Shown here piece after piece: positions 17,860-25,166 of a stretch of 64,000 nucleotides of DNA. The first letter of the stretch is position 1, and each line of letters begins with the position of its first letter. The notes beneath the pieces are model-generated. The model did not search any database. It worked only from the letters and a program-made list of their open reading frames with translations, and was not told the DNA's origin. Made by a program: the position numbers and the translations under genes. Origin of the DNA: CALRWV02 sp943371965 (GTDB lineage: Bacteria; Bacteroidota; JABWAT01); assembly GCA_943371965.1 (NCBI GenBank), contig CALRWV020000001.1:248001-312000 (forward strand), given 5' to 3'.

Positions 17860-20487
17860 ATGAAATTCCTTTTACTTTTATATTGTTTTTTTCCGTTTTG
17901 TTTTATAAATGTTTCAGGAAATGTTCAATTCGAAAATCCGGACAGTTTAGAAAATAAAAAGGAAAGAAAAATCGTTTCCCTTGAAGGATTTGAGAGCTTT
18001 AGTCTCGATTTGTTCACTGAAGTTTTCTTTGATTCTGCCGGAAAAGAAAATATCAACGGAATGATGAACGGAAATGCTGATTCTTCCTTTCATATCAATA
18101 CTGAAAAGACATCTTCAATCGGCTATACACAATCAACAGTTTGGATGCGTTCCTTTCTGTACAATCCAGATTCACTTAACCGTGACTGGTATCTTGAATA
18201 TCCTCTCCCCTTAACAGATAAAGTAGAAGTTTATTCAATTTCAGAAAACGGTAAACAGTTGGTTCAAAGTGCCGGTGATCTTATACCGTTTTCAAAAAGA
18301 ACCATTGCCCACCGCAATCCTGTTTTTCTTCTTCAACTTCCAGGCAATCAGGTTAGTACGGTTTACATCAGAATTCAAAGTCAAAATTCGCTTCAGGTAA
18401 AATTGAATATCTGGTCTCCCAAAGGTTTTTCGGAAAAGGTTAGGTTGGAATACCTGATTTTGGGTTTTCTGTACGGTTCACTTCTTGTTATGTTTTTTTA
18501 TAACCTGTTTTTGTTTTTCATTGTTAGAGATCAGAGTTATTTATATTACATTCTTTATATTTTCAGTATGCTCATGGCTCAGATTTCCATTAATGGACAG
18601 TCACTTGAACTGATTTGGCCTGAAAAACCTGAATTGAATGACAGAGTTGTTTCTATCCTGATAACTTTCATTTTTATCTTTTCCTCACTTTTTACAAGGT
18701 CTTTTCTTCAGACAAAAACAGTCAGCAGAATTCTGGATAAATTTATTCTGGCTGAAATTGCTTTGAGTTTTATTTGTCTGATTGCTTCTGTCTTTACTGA
18801 TGAATGGATTTTGATTGGAAGTACATTTTCGCTTATCGGAATTACGGTACCGGTCTTGTTTATTATTGCGGGGGTTAAGTCGTATTTAAACGGTTACTCA
18901 CCTGCCCGTTATTATCTGATTGCATGGATGGCTCTCCTTTTGGGATTGGTCATTTACAGTTTATACAATATCGGACTTTTACCCTACAATTTTTTCACAA
19001 CCAACATTTTTGATATTGGTGTAATTGCCGAAATGATATTGCTCTCTCTTGGTCTTGGCGCAAGAATCAATCTGGCACAGAAAAAACTGGTTGATAAGCA
19101 GATTGAAACTGAAAAGCTGGTAAAAGAACATGCAATTGAAAAAACAAATGCCCTTGAAGCAGAACTCCGTGCAAAAGCAGCAGAAGCCCAGGCAATTATT
19201 CAGCAGTCTGAACTTGAGAAAACAAAACAGCTTTCAACAATCAATGGTCAACTGGCAGAAAAAAACAATCAGCTTGAACTGCTCAACGATCAAATGACTA
19301 AAACAGTTGGTATTGTTCATTCCCTGAATTCTGCCATTTCACTGAATGATTTGCTCCACTCGATTCTTGATCAGACAAAATCTATAACCAATGTTAAAAC
19401 CGGTTCTGTACTTGCATGGGATTCCTCAGCTAAAAAGTTCAAATTCAAGGCAGCACTTGGAGTGGATTTTAAACACCTTGAATCAATTGAACTTACACAG
19501 GATGAGGTTCTTGAACGATATGTTGAAAAGGGGGAAGAAATTGAAACTGACATTTGGATTGTCAACAATATAACCGGTAGAATAGCACAGGAAAAATTTG
19601 ATGATTTCCCTCCACTTGATTCTTTGCTTGTTATGTGTCTCCGGGGCAATGATCGGGTTGAAGGATATCTGCTGTTTGATAATGTTCAGTTTTCAGAGCT
19701 GCATGATCAGGATGTTTTGATACTTAAAAATCTGAAGGAACATCTTCAATGGGCAATACTGAAAGCACGATTGCTTGAGGAAGCAAGAATCTTGAATGAT
19801 CAGAAAAATGAATATCTGGGAACTGTTGTTCATGACCTAAGAAATCCGCTAACCGCTATTATGGGATACACTGAAATGCTGGTTGCAGATATCAATCAGG
19901 ACAGAAATGAAAAAAAGGATCTGCTGAAAAGTTTGGATAGAGTTCTGACAATTTCAAGACACATGTCGTTTTTCATCAGTCAGCTGCTTGATATAGCTAC
20001 AATTGAATCCGGAAAAGTTCATCTTGAAAGAAAACGGGTGAGTATTGCCAGAATAGTGCATGAAAACTCACCAATTCATTACAGACGTGCTGAGCAGAAA
20101 AATATCAGTCTGAAAATTGAACCGCTTAATCATCTTCCGCACGTTCTTGCAGATTATTTAAAGATCGAAGCGGTGATTGATAATCTGATAACCAATGCCA
20201 TAAAATATACTTATTCAGGCGGTTCAATCAGAGTTTATGGTGAAGCTTTGGAAACCGAAATTATAATTCATGTAGAAGATACCGGTCAGGGATTGACTGC
20301 AGATGATTTGAAAAAAGTATTTACTACTTTTACAAAACTGAGCGCAAAACCGACAGCAGGTGAAACAAGCACTGGTCTTGGTTTGGCAATTGTAAAAAAA
20401 ATAGTGGAAATTCATGGTGGTAAAGTTTGGGTGAAAAGTGAACATGGAAAAGGTTCGACTTTCAGCTTTTCAGTGCCGATCGGTTAA
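17860..20487 (+). CDS. 7TMR-DISM sensor histidine kinase 4 with GAF domain
   Basis: 875 residues. Signal peptide, 7TMR-DISMED2-type periplasmic domain (about 55-190, with YTQSTVWMRSFLYNPDS and WYLEYPLPLTDKVEVYS), seven membrane helices (about 197-405), a coiled coil, a GAF domain (about 500-650), HisKA with H658 (HDLRNPLTA) and HATPase_c (DTGQGLT, STGLGLAIVKK). From the coiled coil on it is a close relative of kinase 3 (both have SLNSxIS, VEGYLLF and LKEHLxWAI), although the sensor is entirely different, so one cytoplasmic module has been joined to two sensor types. The gene ends 12 bp before the Trm112-like gene, so it may be co-transcribed with it. Confidence 0.93.
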   Translation: MKFLLLLYCFFPFCFINVSGNVQFENPDSLENKKERKIVSLEGFESFSLDLFTEVFFDSAGKENINGMMNGNADSSFHINTEKTSSIGYTQSTVWMRSFLYNPDSLNRDWYLEYPLPLTDKVEVYSISENGKQLVQSAGDLIPFSKRTIAHRNPVFLLQLPGNQVSTVYIRIQSQNSLQVKLNIWSPKGFSEKVRLEYLILGFLYGSLLVMFFYNLFLFFIVRDQSYLYYILYIFSMLMAQISINGQSLELIWPEKPELNDRVVSILITFIFIFSSLFTRSFLQTKTVSRILDKFILAEIALSFICLIASVFTDEWILIGSTFSLIGITVPVLFIIAGVKSYLNGYSPARYYLIAWMALLLGLVIYSLYNIGLLPYNFFTTNIFDIGVIAEMILLSLGLGARINLAQKKLVDKQIETEKLVKEHAIEKTNALEAELRAKAAEAQAIIQQSELEKTKQLSTINGQLAEKNNQLELLNDQMTKTVGIVHSLNSAISLNDLLHSILDQTKSITNVKTGSVLAWDSSAKKFKFKAALGVDFKHLESIELTQDEVLERYVEKGEEIETDIWIVNNITGRIAQEKFDDFPPLDSLLVMCLRGNDRVEGYLLFDNVQFSELHDQDVLILKNLKEHLQWAILKARLLEEARILNDQKNEYLGTVVHDLRNPLTAIMGYTEMLVADINQDRNEKKDLLKSLDRVLTISRHMSFFISQLLDIATIESGKVHLERKRVSIARIVHENSPIHYRRAEQKNISLKIEPLNHLPHVLADYLKIEAVIDNLITNAIKYTYSGGSIRVYGEALETEIIIHVEDTGQGLTADDLKKVFTTFTKLSAKPTAGETSTGLGLAIVKKIVEIHGGKVWVKSEHGKGSTFSFSVPIG

Positions 20488-20499
20488 AAAAGGAAATAA

Positions 20500-20670
20500 A
20501 TGTTAAACGCACAACTTCTTGAAATTTTATGCTGCCCGAAATGTAAAGCAGATGTTCACTATCAACCTGAAAAAAACAGATTGGTATGTGTTGGATGCAA
20601 ACAGATATACAGAATTGAAGATGACATTCCGATTATGATTGTTGAAGAAGGCCAGGTTGAGGAAAAATGA
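20500..20670 (+). CDS. Trm112-family small zinc protein
   Basis: 56 residues: MLNAQLLEILCCPKCKADV, then a VCVGCKQIYRIEDDIPIMI block. It has the typical Trm112/YcaR layout with two Cys-x-x-Cys pairs (C12/C15 and C30/C33) and the IPIMI motif that closes the family's small beta sheet. Trm112-like proteins partner methyltransferases; the bacterial role is less clear. A clear RBS (aaaaaaggaaataa) precedes the ATG. Its stop overlaps the nadC start (ATGA at 20667-20670), which implies coupled translation. Confidence 0.85.
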   Translation: MLNAQLLEILCCPKCKADVHYQPEKNRLVCVGCKQIYRIEDDIPIMIVEEGQVEEK

Positions 20671-21518
20671 ATCTGCCCAATAAAGAATCGCTCCGAAAAA
20701 GAATTGCTGAATCATTGCAGGAAGATATACAAACCGGCGATGTAACAACACTTTCCACCATTTCAGGCAATCAGATTTCAACTGCAAAACTGATTGCAAA
20801 AAGTTCAGGTGTTTTTTGCGGAAAAGATGTGGCAGATCTGGTTCTTCAGTATTTTGATCCTTCACTTTCTTTCAAATGGGAAGTCAGCGATGGTGATTTT
20901 ATCGAAAAAGGGAAGATAATCTCAACTTTCAGAGGAAATACCCAAATTCTTCTTCAAGCCGAACGGACTCTCCTCAATCTGATTCAAAGAATGAGCGGAA
21001 TAGCTTCTGCAACTTTTGAATATTCATCAAAAATTAAACATACGAAATGCCGTATTCTGGATACCCGAAAAACGATGCCCCTGTGGCGTGATATTGACAA
21101 ATATTCGGTTGTTTGCGGTGGTGGAACCAATCATAGAATAGGTTTGTATGACATGGTTTTGATTAAAGACAATCATATCGCCGCGGCAGGAAGTATTTCA
21201 AAAGCAGTTCAATTGGTTCATGATTACCTCAAACAAAACAACCTGAATCTCCAAATTGAAGTTGAAGTCAAAAACAGGCAGGAACTTGACGAAGTTTTGA
21301 GATTGTCAGGAATCGACCGTATCTTGCTTGATAATATGACCGTTGGACAGTTGCGAGAAAGCGTTCATTATGTGAACGGGAAAGTCGCTCTTGAAGCCTC
21401 AGGTAACATCAACCTTGAAACCATCGTTTCAGTTGCAGAAACCGGAGTTGACTTCGCATCTGTTGGCTCATTAACCCATTCCGTTAAGGCTATGGATATT
21501 TCATTACTTATTGACTGA
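20667..21518 (+). CDS. nadC: Nicotinate-nucleotide pyrophosphorylase (quinolinate phosphoribosyltransferase)
   Basis: 283 residues, full length. It turns quinolinate and PRPP into nicotinate mononucleotide, CO2 and PPi in de novo NAD synthesis. Landmarks: AERTLLNLIQRMSGIAS (substrate-binding helix), DTRKTMPLWRDIDKYSV, CGGGTNHRIGLYDMVLIKDN, and the C-terminal barrel strands EVEVKN, RILLDNM, EASGNI and SVGSLTHS. It is cytosolic. nadA and nadB are not in the window. It overlaps the upstream Trm112-like gene by 4 bp and is followed 11 bp later by the FKBP gene. Confidence 0.95.
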   Translation: MNLPNKESLRKRIAESLQEDIQTGDVTTLSTISGNQISTAKLIAKSSGVFCGKDVADLVLQYFDPSLSFKWEVSDGDFIEKGKIISTFRGNTQILLQAERTLLNLIQRMSGIASATFEYSSKIKHTKCRILDTRKTMPLWRDIDKYSVVCGGGTNHRIGLYDMVLIKDNHIAAAGSISKAVQLVHDYLKQNNLNLQIEVEVKNRQELDEVLRLSGIDRILLDNMTVGQLRESVHYVNGKVALEASGNINLETIVSVAETGVDFASVGSLTHSVKAMDISLLID

Positions 21519-21529
21519 AAGATATATAA

Positions 21530-22012
21530 ATGCAAATTATCAAAGACTCTGTAGTAGTTTTAGATTATGAATTAACTGTTGAAGGCGAAGTGATTGACAG
21601 TTCAAAAGGACACGGACCTCTATCGTTCCTTCAAGGTTTTAAAAATGTTATTCCGGGATTTGAAACTGCTGTAGAAGGCTTAAGTAAAGGCGACAAAAAA
21701 GCGTTCGAAGTTTCTCCTGAAGAAGGTTATGGAGTTTACGATGAAGAAGCTACCAAAACCTATCCGATTGATGAATTTCCGGGCGGAGTTGATTTGGAGC
21801 CTGGGGTTGAACTGGTTTATGAAACCGAAGATCAGCAGCAAATTCCGTGTGTGATTACCAATGTAACTGATACTGAAGTCACCATCGATTTCAATCATCC
21901 TCTTGCAGGAAAAACATTGAATTTCATGGTTGAAATCCGTGACGTAAGAAAAGCGACTGCTGAAGAACTTACTCATGGACACGTTCATGGCGAACACGGA
22001 CATCATCACTAA
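21530..22012 (+). CDS. slyD: SlyD-type FKBP peptidyl-prolyl cis-trans isomerase
   Basis: 160 residues. FKBP half 1 (VVLDYELTVEGEVIDSS, GPLSFLQGFKNVIPGFE), an inserted IF flap domain (about residues 70-125), FKBP half 2 (FNHPLAGKTLNFMVEI), and a His-rich tail HGHVHGEHGHHH. The tail resembles the metal-binding end of SlyD, which binds Ni2+ and serves in hydrogenase maturation in enterobacteria. Here the prolyl isomerase/chaperone role is safe and the metal role is inferred. Cytosolic; same operon as nadC by spacing. Confidence 0.9.
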   Translation: MQIIKDSVVVLDYELTVEGEVIDSSKGHGPLSFLQGFKNVIPGFETAVEGLSKGDKKAFEVSPEEGYGVYDEEATKTYPIDEFPGGVDLEPGVELVYETEDQQQIPCVITNVTDTEVTIDFNHPLAGKTLNFMVEIRDVRKATAEELTHGHVHGEHGHHH

Positions 22013-22026
22013 TTAAAACTCAAACC

Positions 22027-22053
22027 CTGTCAGCGGTCAAATGACCCTGACAG
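22027..22053. terminator. Hairpin between slyD and acpS
   Basis: CTGTCAG (22027-22033) pairs with CTGACAG (22047-22053), and GGTCA (35-39) pairs with TGACC (42-46), with one bulged C and a 2-base loop. There is no T-run behind it, so it may be a processing or attenuation element rather than a strong intrinsic terminator. Confidence 0.5.
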
Positions 22054-22075
22054 TGGTTGTAATCCCAACCTAAAA

Positions 22076-22447
22076 ATGACCGGACTCGGAATTGATCTTA
22101 TCGAAATAGAACGAATTGAGAAATCAATCACTCAATACGGAAATCATTTTACCGACAAAATATTCACACAAAACGAAATCCTTTACTGCAAATCAAAAGC
22201 TAATCCGTATCACCATTTTGCAGCCCGTTTTGCCGCAAAAGAAGCATTTGCAAAAGCATTCGGAACTGGAATTGGAGCTCATTTAGGATGGCATGACATT
22301 GAAGTTGTGCGTGAGTTTACCGGAAAACCTGTCATTTTAATGTCAAGAAGAATTCATCATCAGGTCGATCCTTCAAAAGTTCTGTTAAGTATTTCCCACA
22401 CACATCTTTATGCGGTTGCCGCAGTTCATATTTTCCCTCAACCTTGA
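22076..22447 (+). CDS. acpS: Holo-[acyl-carrier-protein] synthase
   Basis: 123 residues, normal AcpS length. It transfers 4'-phosphopantetheine from CoA to acyl carrier protein. Motif 1 is MTGLGIDLIEIERIE (Mg-binding D7) and motif 2 is RFAAKEAFAKAFGTGIG (Glu and Lys of the active site). The C-terminus has SISHTHLYAVA. It starts 64 bp behind the FKBP gene, after a hairpin. Confidence 0.93.
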   Translation: MTGLGIDLIEIERIEKSITQYGNHFTDKIFTQNEILYCKSKANPYHHFAARFAAKEAFAKAFGTGIGAHLGWHDIEVVREFTGKPVILMSRRIHHQVDPSKVLLSISHTHLYAVAAVHIFPQP

Positions 22448-22498
22448 TTGGAATTACTGAATTCTCTACTTTCGGCTATAATTTCAAGATTTGGGTAA

Positions 22499-22888
22499 AT
22501 GAAAGAATTCGAAATCAAAAAACTGTATTATTCAATTTCGGAAGTTGAAACCATTTCCGGTTTGGAACAGCACGTTTTGCGTTATTGGGAAACTGAATTT
22601 CCTCAATTGAACCCTTCCAAAAACCGATCAGGAAACCGGATTTACACTGAAAAAGATATCCGGATTCTTCTTGCCATAAAAAAACTGCTTCGGGAAAAGA
22701 ATTATACCATCGAGGCTTCCAGAAATTACCTGAAAACCAAATCAATTGACGATATTCTGAATGAAACGGATATCGAAAGTGTTGATGAGGCAAAGCAGTC
22801 TGAACTTATGAAAATCAGGACTGAATTGACCGAACTGCTTGAAAAAGTAAGAACAGAACTGCCTCCATTTGACTTGATCAGCAACTGA
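22499..22888 (+). CDS. MerR-family transcriptional regulator
   Basis: 129 residues. The winged-helix N-terminus shows YYSISEVETISGLEQHVLRY then WETEFPQLNPSKNRSGNRIY, the usual MerR HTH-wing layout, followed by IRILLAIKKLLREKNYTIE. A short C-terminal coiled coil (about 90-125) serves dimerisation. No Cys cluster for metal sensing is visible and there is no effector-binding domain, so this is the short MerR type common in Bacteroidota. Targets are unknown. Confidence 0.9.
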   Translation: MKEFEIKKLYYSISEVETISGLEQHVLRYWETEFPQLNPSKNRSGNRIYTEKDIRILLAIKKLLREKNYTIEASRNYLKTKSIDDILNETDIESVDEAKQSELMKIRTELTELLEKVRTELPPFDLISN

Positions 22889-23020
22889 TAACCATCTTTG
22901 CGACTCGAAAATTTCAAATTTGCATCAAAACCAATATTATCCGGAAATTTATTGACGGAAAAGAATGTTTAAAAAAAGTAAACCCAATTTTATATTAACA
23001 AACAAAAAGGAAAAATAAAC

Positions 23021-23539
23021 ATGGCAGTTAGAGCAGACGTTACAAAATTCAAAGGCGGAGTAATTCACTTGTTGGGAAATCCTGCAAAAGTTGGAGATAA
23101 AGCGCTTGATTTCAGAGTCAGAAAAGGATTGGCACCTGATTCAGAAATTACCCTGCATACATTCGCAGGTAAAAATTTACTGATCAGCTTTTCAGCTTCA
23201 TTGGATACTTCAGTTTGTGCAACACAAATAAGAAAATTCAACGAAAAAGCAGCTTCTTTGCCTGACACAACCATTTTGACCATCACCAATGATCTTCCAC
23301 CTGCACAAAGCAGATTCTGTACAACAGAAGGAATCAGTAATTTAACAGTTGCATCTGATTATGCTCACAAATCTTTTGGTTTGAATTATGGGGTTCTGGT
23401 TGAGGAACTTCAGGTTCTTGCCCGGGGAGTGGTTGTAATCGATAAAAATGGCGTGATTCAATATATTGAAATAACAAAGGAATTTATTGAAGAGCCTAAT
23501 TATGATGCAGCAATTGAAGCGGTTAAAAAGTTAGGTTGA
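23021..23539 (+). CDS. tpx: Thiol peroxidase (atypical 2-Cys peroxiredoxin)
   Basis: 172 residues. It reduces hydrogen peroxide and alkyl hydroperoxides using thioredoxin. The peroxidatic Cys lies in SLDTSVCATQIRKFNE and the resolving Cys in AQSRFCTTEGISN, the spacing expected of Tpx. The N-terminal VHLLGNPAKVGDKAL-like hairpin (here VIHLLGNPAKVGDKALDF) is also typical. Cytosolic. The RBS (aaaaaggaaaaataaac) and the ATG at 23021 fit. A strong terminator hairpin follows. Confidence 0.93.
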   Translation: MAVRADVTKFKGGVIHLLGNPAKVGDKALDFRVRKGLAPDSEITLHTFAGKNLLISFSASLDTSVCATQIRKFNEKAASLPDTTILTITNDLPPAQSRFCTTEGISNLTVASDYAHKSFGLNYGVLVEELQVLARGVVVIDKNGVIQYIEITKEFIEEPNYDAAIEAVKKLG

Positions 23540-23545
23540 TAATTT

Positions 23546-23576
23546 ATTTCCACCGTTCGTTTCGGGCGGTGGAAAT
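23546..23576. terminator. Intrinsic terminator between tpx and the convergent dtd operon
   Basis: Perfect 10-bp stem ATTTCCACCG (23546-23555) with CGGTGGAAAT (23567-23576), loop 11 nt. It lies 6 bp after the tpx stop and 2 bp from the stop of the convergent minus-strand gene, so it can serve both directions. Confidence 0.8.
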
Positions 23577-23577
23577 T

Positions 23578-23721
23578 TCATTCCATTCTGTTTTTGATTT
23601 TGTTCATCAGCTTTTCCCGTTTTCTTCTGGTTTCTTCCTTCGCTTTTCTGTTTTGCTTCACCAGAAACGTTACAATCAAAGCGCCGATTCCGGCAATTAA
23701 AAACATGATTGCATAATTCAT
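23578..23721 (-). CDS. Small single-pass membrane protein
   Basis: 47 residues: an N-terminal hydrophobic helix (MNYAIMFLIAGIGALIVTFL) followed by a very basic helix (KQNRKAKEETRRKREKLMNK then IKNRME). The ATG overlaps the dtd stop as ATGA (23718-23721), the same coupling as between prmC and dtd, which supports it being a real gene. I do not recognise the family. The positive-inside rule puts the basic tail in the cytosol, where it could contact membrane lipids, RNA or ribosomes; that is inference. Confidence 0.6.
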   Translation of the reverse strand: MNYAIMFLIAGIGALIVTFLVKQNRKAKEETRRKREKLMNKIKNRME

Positions 23722-24167
23722 ATTTTTTTACTCTCCAAAATAATGGTTACGGGTCCGTCGTTAATGAAATCAACTTCCATCATTGCTCCAAAAATGCCTT
23801 TCTGAAACTGTTTTCCAATTGTTTCAGACATTTTAAAACAGAACGATTCGTATAAAGGTTCTGAAATATCGGGTTTTGCAGATCCGATGAATGAAGGTCT
23901 GTTTCCCTTTTGTGCATCACCATAGAGTGTAAATTGGGATACAACCAGAATTTCACCTTTAACATCCAATGTGCTCAAATTCATCTTGTCATTTTCATCC
24001 TGAAAAATGCGGAGATTGGCAATTTTCTTCACCATCCAGTCAACATCCTGTTCAGAATCTGAAACATGAACACCTAACAGGATGAGTAACCCCTTCGTTA
24101 TTTTCCCGGTTATGTTTCCATCAACCCTTACTTCTGCCTTTGACACTCTCTGGATGACAGCTTTCAT
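23718..24167 (-). CDS. dtd: D-aminoacyl-tRNA deacylase
   Basis: 149 residues, full length. It removes D-amino acids mischarged onto tRNA. Both signature motifs are present: SQFTLYGDAQKGNRPSF near the middle and NDGPVTIILESK near the end, where GPVT forms the cross-subunit active site. Its start overlaps the prmC stop by 4 bp, and its stop overlaps the start of the small membrane protein gene. Confidence 0.95.
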   Translation of the reverse strand: MKAVIQRVSKAEVRVDGNITGKITKGLLILLGVHVSDSEQDVDWMVKKIANLRIFQDENDKMNLSTLDVKGEILVVSQFTLYGDAQKGNRPSFIGSAKPDISEPLYESFCFKMSETIGKQFQKGIFGAMMEVDFINDGPVTIILESKKI

Positions 24168-25024
24168 TTTACACCCTTGAAAATTCTGGGTTTGTTCTGC
24201 ATATCGATAATAATTTCTGAATGGGACAAAACGGGAGCAAGAATTTCCTTTGATTCTTCTGCCAAACTTTCATTGAGTTCAAGAAAAATCAGTCCACCGG
24301 ATTTCAGGTTTTCGGTAATTGCAGTTTTGAATTTCCGGTAAAAATCCAGTCCATCATTTCCATCAGTCAATGCGATGTGAGGTTCAAAATTTTTGACTTC
24401 AGGTTCGAGCTGATTTACTTCTGATTTCGAAATGTAGGGAGGGTTGGAAATAATGCAATCAAACTGACCTGTAATGTTTTCAGTCAGGAAATTTCTGATT
24501 TGAAAATCGATCTGGTTTTCAACCTTATTGATGAAAGCATTTTTTTTCGCGATTAAAATGGCTTCTTCCGAAATATCAATGGCAACAATTTTTGAACCTG
24601 AAAGATAACGTGCCATTGAAATCGGTATGATTCCGCTTCCTGTTCCAATCTCAAGAATCACCGGATTTTGAATTTTCTTCAATTCCTTTATCGCATAATC
24701 AACAAGTTCTTCGGTTTCCGGTCTCGGAATTAAAACATCTTTTGAGACCTTGAAGGTAAAATCAAGAAATTGTGTTTCGCCCAAAATGTGCTGAAGCGGT
24801 TCGCGGCTGATTCTCCGTTTCAGAAACTCACGAAGAGTCGAAATTTCCTCTTTCGTCAGAGGATAGTCATATTTCATGTACAGTGCAATTTTATCTATTT
24901 TGAGAATATGACATAGCATGAGCTGAACATTAAGCCTTGGATCATCAATTCCTTTTGATTGGAGGTAATCGGTGGATATGGTCAGATAGTCTAGCAGGGT
25001 TTCCGGATTTTGGATTTGTGGCAT
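24164..25024 (-). CDS. prmC: Peptide chain release factor N5-glutamine methyltransferase
   Basis: 286 residues. It methylates the Gln of the GGQ motif in RF1/RF2. An N-terminal helical domain (about 1-80) recognises the release factor. The SAM domain has motif I LEIGTGSGIIPISMA and the catalytic NPPYIS. The window also shows PRPETEELVDYAI, typical of PrmC. The gene leads a three-gene ATGA-coupled operon with dtd and the small membrane protein. Confidence 0.95.
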   Translation of the reverse strand: MPQIQNPETLLDYLTISTDYLQSKGIDDPRLNVQLMLCHILKIDKIALYMKYDYPLTKEEISTLREFLKRRISREPLQHILGETQFLDFTFKVSKDVLIPRPETEELVDYAIKELKKIQNPVILEIGTGSGIIPISMARYLSGSKIVAIDISEEAILIAKKNAFINKVENQIDFQIRNFLTENITGQFDCIISNPPYISKSEVNQLEPEVKNFEPHIALTDGNDGLDFYRKFKTAITENLKSGGLIFLELNESLAEESKEILAPVLSHSEIIIDMQNKPRIFKGVK

Positions 25025-25133
25025 TCGTATAATTTAGTCATTTAGTAATGATGCAAAAATACGAAAAATTCGTGATGGTTATGAGGAAATTATGATTAGG
25101 TTTTTAAGGCAGGAATTTTACGGGAAATAAATC

Positions 25134-25158
25134 CGGCCGGACTTGAAAAATCCGGCCG
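25134..25158 (-). terminator. Hairpin behind the T9SS protein gene
   Basis: CGGCCGGA (25134-25141) pairs with TCCGGCCG (25151-25158); loop 9 nt (cttgaaaaa). On the minus strand it lies 9 bp after the stop codon at 25167 and is followed by ATTTATTT. Confidence 0.65.
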
Positions 25159-25166
25159 TGACTTGT

